NCBI GenBank assembly: GCA_012064385.1
Contig: QRDG01000025.1
Coordinates: 1,719,358 to 1,783,357, forward strand
Length of the DNA: 64,000 nucleotides
From: Puccinellia tenuiflora
Lineage: Eukaryota; Streptophyta; Magnoliopsida; Poales; Poaceae
Reading direction: 5' to 3'
Positions 63,713 through 64,000 of the stretch are shown one piece after another. Both the position numbers and the translations under genes were made by a program. The notes under the pieces are model-generated. The model saw only the letters and a list, made by a program, of their open reading frames with translations, did no database searches and was not told the origin of the DNA. Positions within the stretch are counted from its first letter, which is position 1. Each line of letters starts with the position of its first letter.

Positions 63713-64000
63713 ATTTAAAAAATTCAAAAAAAAATATTTATGAGTTTTTTTTTGAAAAACAATCCTGAAGGTAGTCATTGGTGTATTCCACAAACATACA
63801 AAATATCAATTTCAAATACTTGGTATTCCGAGCTGCACTAAAAACATAAAATCTTATAAGTTTTGGAGATTTAAAAATATGTACTTAGATCTACACTTTT
63901 GTCCTTTTTGTGTAGCTCATAATATAAAGTTTTTAAGTTGTTTTTATACGTTTGTGGGATACATCATTGACTACATCCAAGATTTTTTCAGATTTTTTAA
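63713..64000. repeat. Foldback (MITE-like) element at the window edge
   Basis: TTAAAAAATTCAAAAAAAAA at the left and, inverted, TTAAAAAATCTGAAAAAATC at the right edge. Inside, GTAGTCATTGGTGTATTCC mirrors GTAGTCAATGATGTATCCC, each followed by ACAAAC. The arms are over 100 nt with a small centre near 63865. It probably ends at or just beyond 64000, so target duplications cannot be checked. Confidence 0.65.

Overview
This window looks like intergenic DNA plus one gene from a large grass genome, most likely a Triticeae species (wheat, barley or Aegilops type). That is inference. It rests on densely nested LTR retrotransposons with tRNA-Asp-like primer binding sites, two 12.5-kb CACTA transposons whose subterminal repeats carry the motif TTTAGTACCGGTT, and a GC-rich grass-style housekeeping gene. 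No species-level marker was used.

Positions 1-30105 are a stack of insertions. The oldest layer is a chromodomain-type Ty3/gypsy element (element C, minus strand), now in four pieces: integrase 116-1401, RT start 10418-10607, protease-RT linker 12376-12812 and gag-protease 26936-28460. It is split by (i) a pair of related LTR units lying head to head (1402-3651 plus strand; element D 3652-10417 minus strand), (ii) a clean solo copia-like LTR (10608-12375, TSD TGTTG), and (iii) a complete 14.1-kb gypsy element B (12813-26935, TSD GCTCC). Element B was itself hit by a 5'-truncated LINE (15415-19325, 16-bp TSD) and a solo LTR (20496-22277). A further LTR (28461-30105) then cuts the gag end of element C.

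Positions 30106-57818 hold two near-identical CACTA elements, CACTA-1 (30106-42602) and CACTA-2 (45318-57818). Each has a TNP2-type transposase gene, a second multi-exon gene ending in a C48/Ulp1-like cysteine protease domain, a small gene for a coiled-coil tail-anchored protein, a conserved 127-codon ORF, a 182-bp triplicated repeat, and a cluster of three miRNA-like foldbacks behind its own TATA box on the plus strand. Arrays of the terminal TTTAGTACCGGTT/AACCGGTACTAAA motif occur at both ends and also beside the interior transcription units. I read this as a shared self-regulatory circuit, which is an inference. The two copies carry complementary damage: CACTA-1 has broken versions of all three main genes, while CACTA-2 has an apparently intact protease gene and tail-anchored gene but a 32-bp deletion near the end of TNP2.

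Between the CACTA copies (42603-45317) lie an unassigned stretch with a poly-C run, an LTR fragment that ends at a single N (44050, an assembly uncertainty), and a decayed replication protein A large-subunit-like gene. CACTA-2 landed in the last exon of that gene, whose final codons resume at 57822.

The only clear intact cellular gene is at 59427-61508: a four-exon gene for UDP-arabinopyranose mutase (reversibly glycosylated polypeptide, 378 aa) with a TATA box at 59310. The right flank carries a possible gene-fragment-carrying TIR element (62782-63603) and two foldback MITE-like elements (58728-59091 and 63713 to the window edge).
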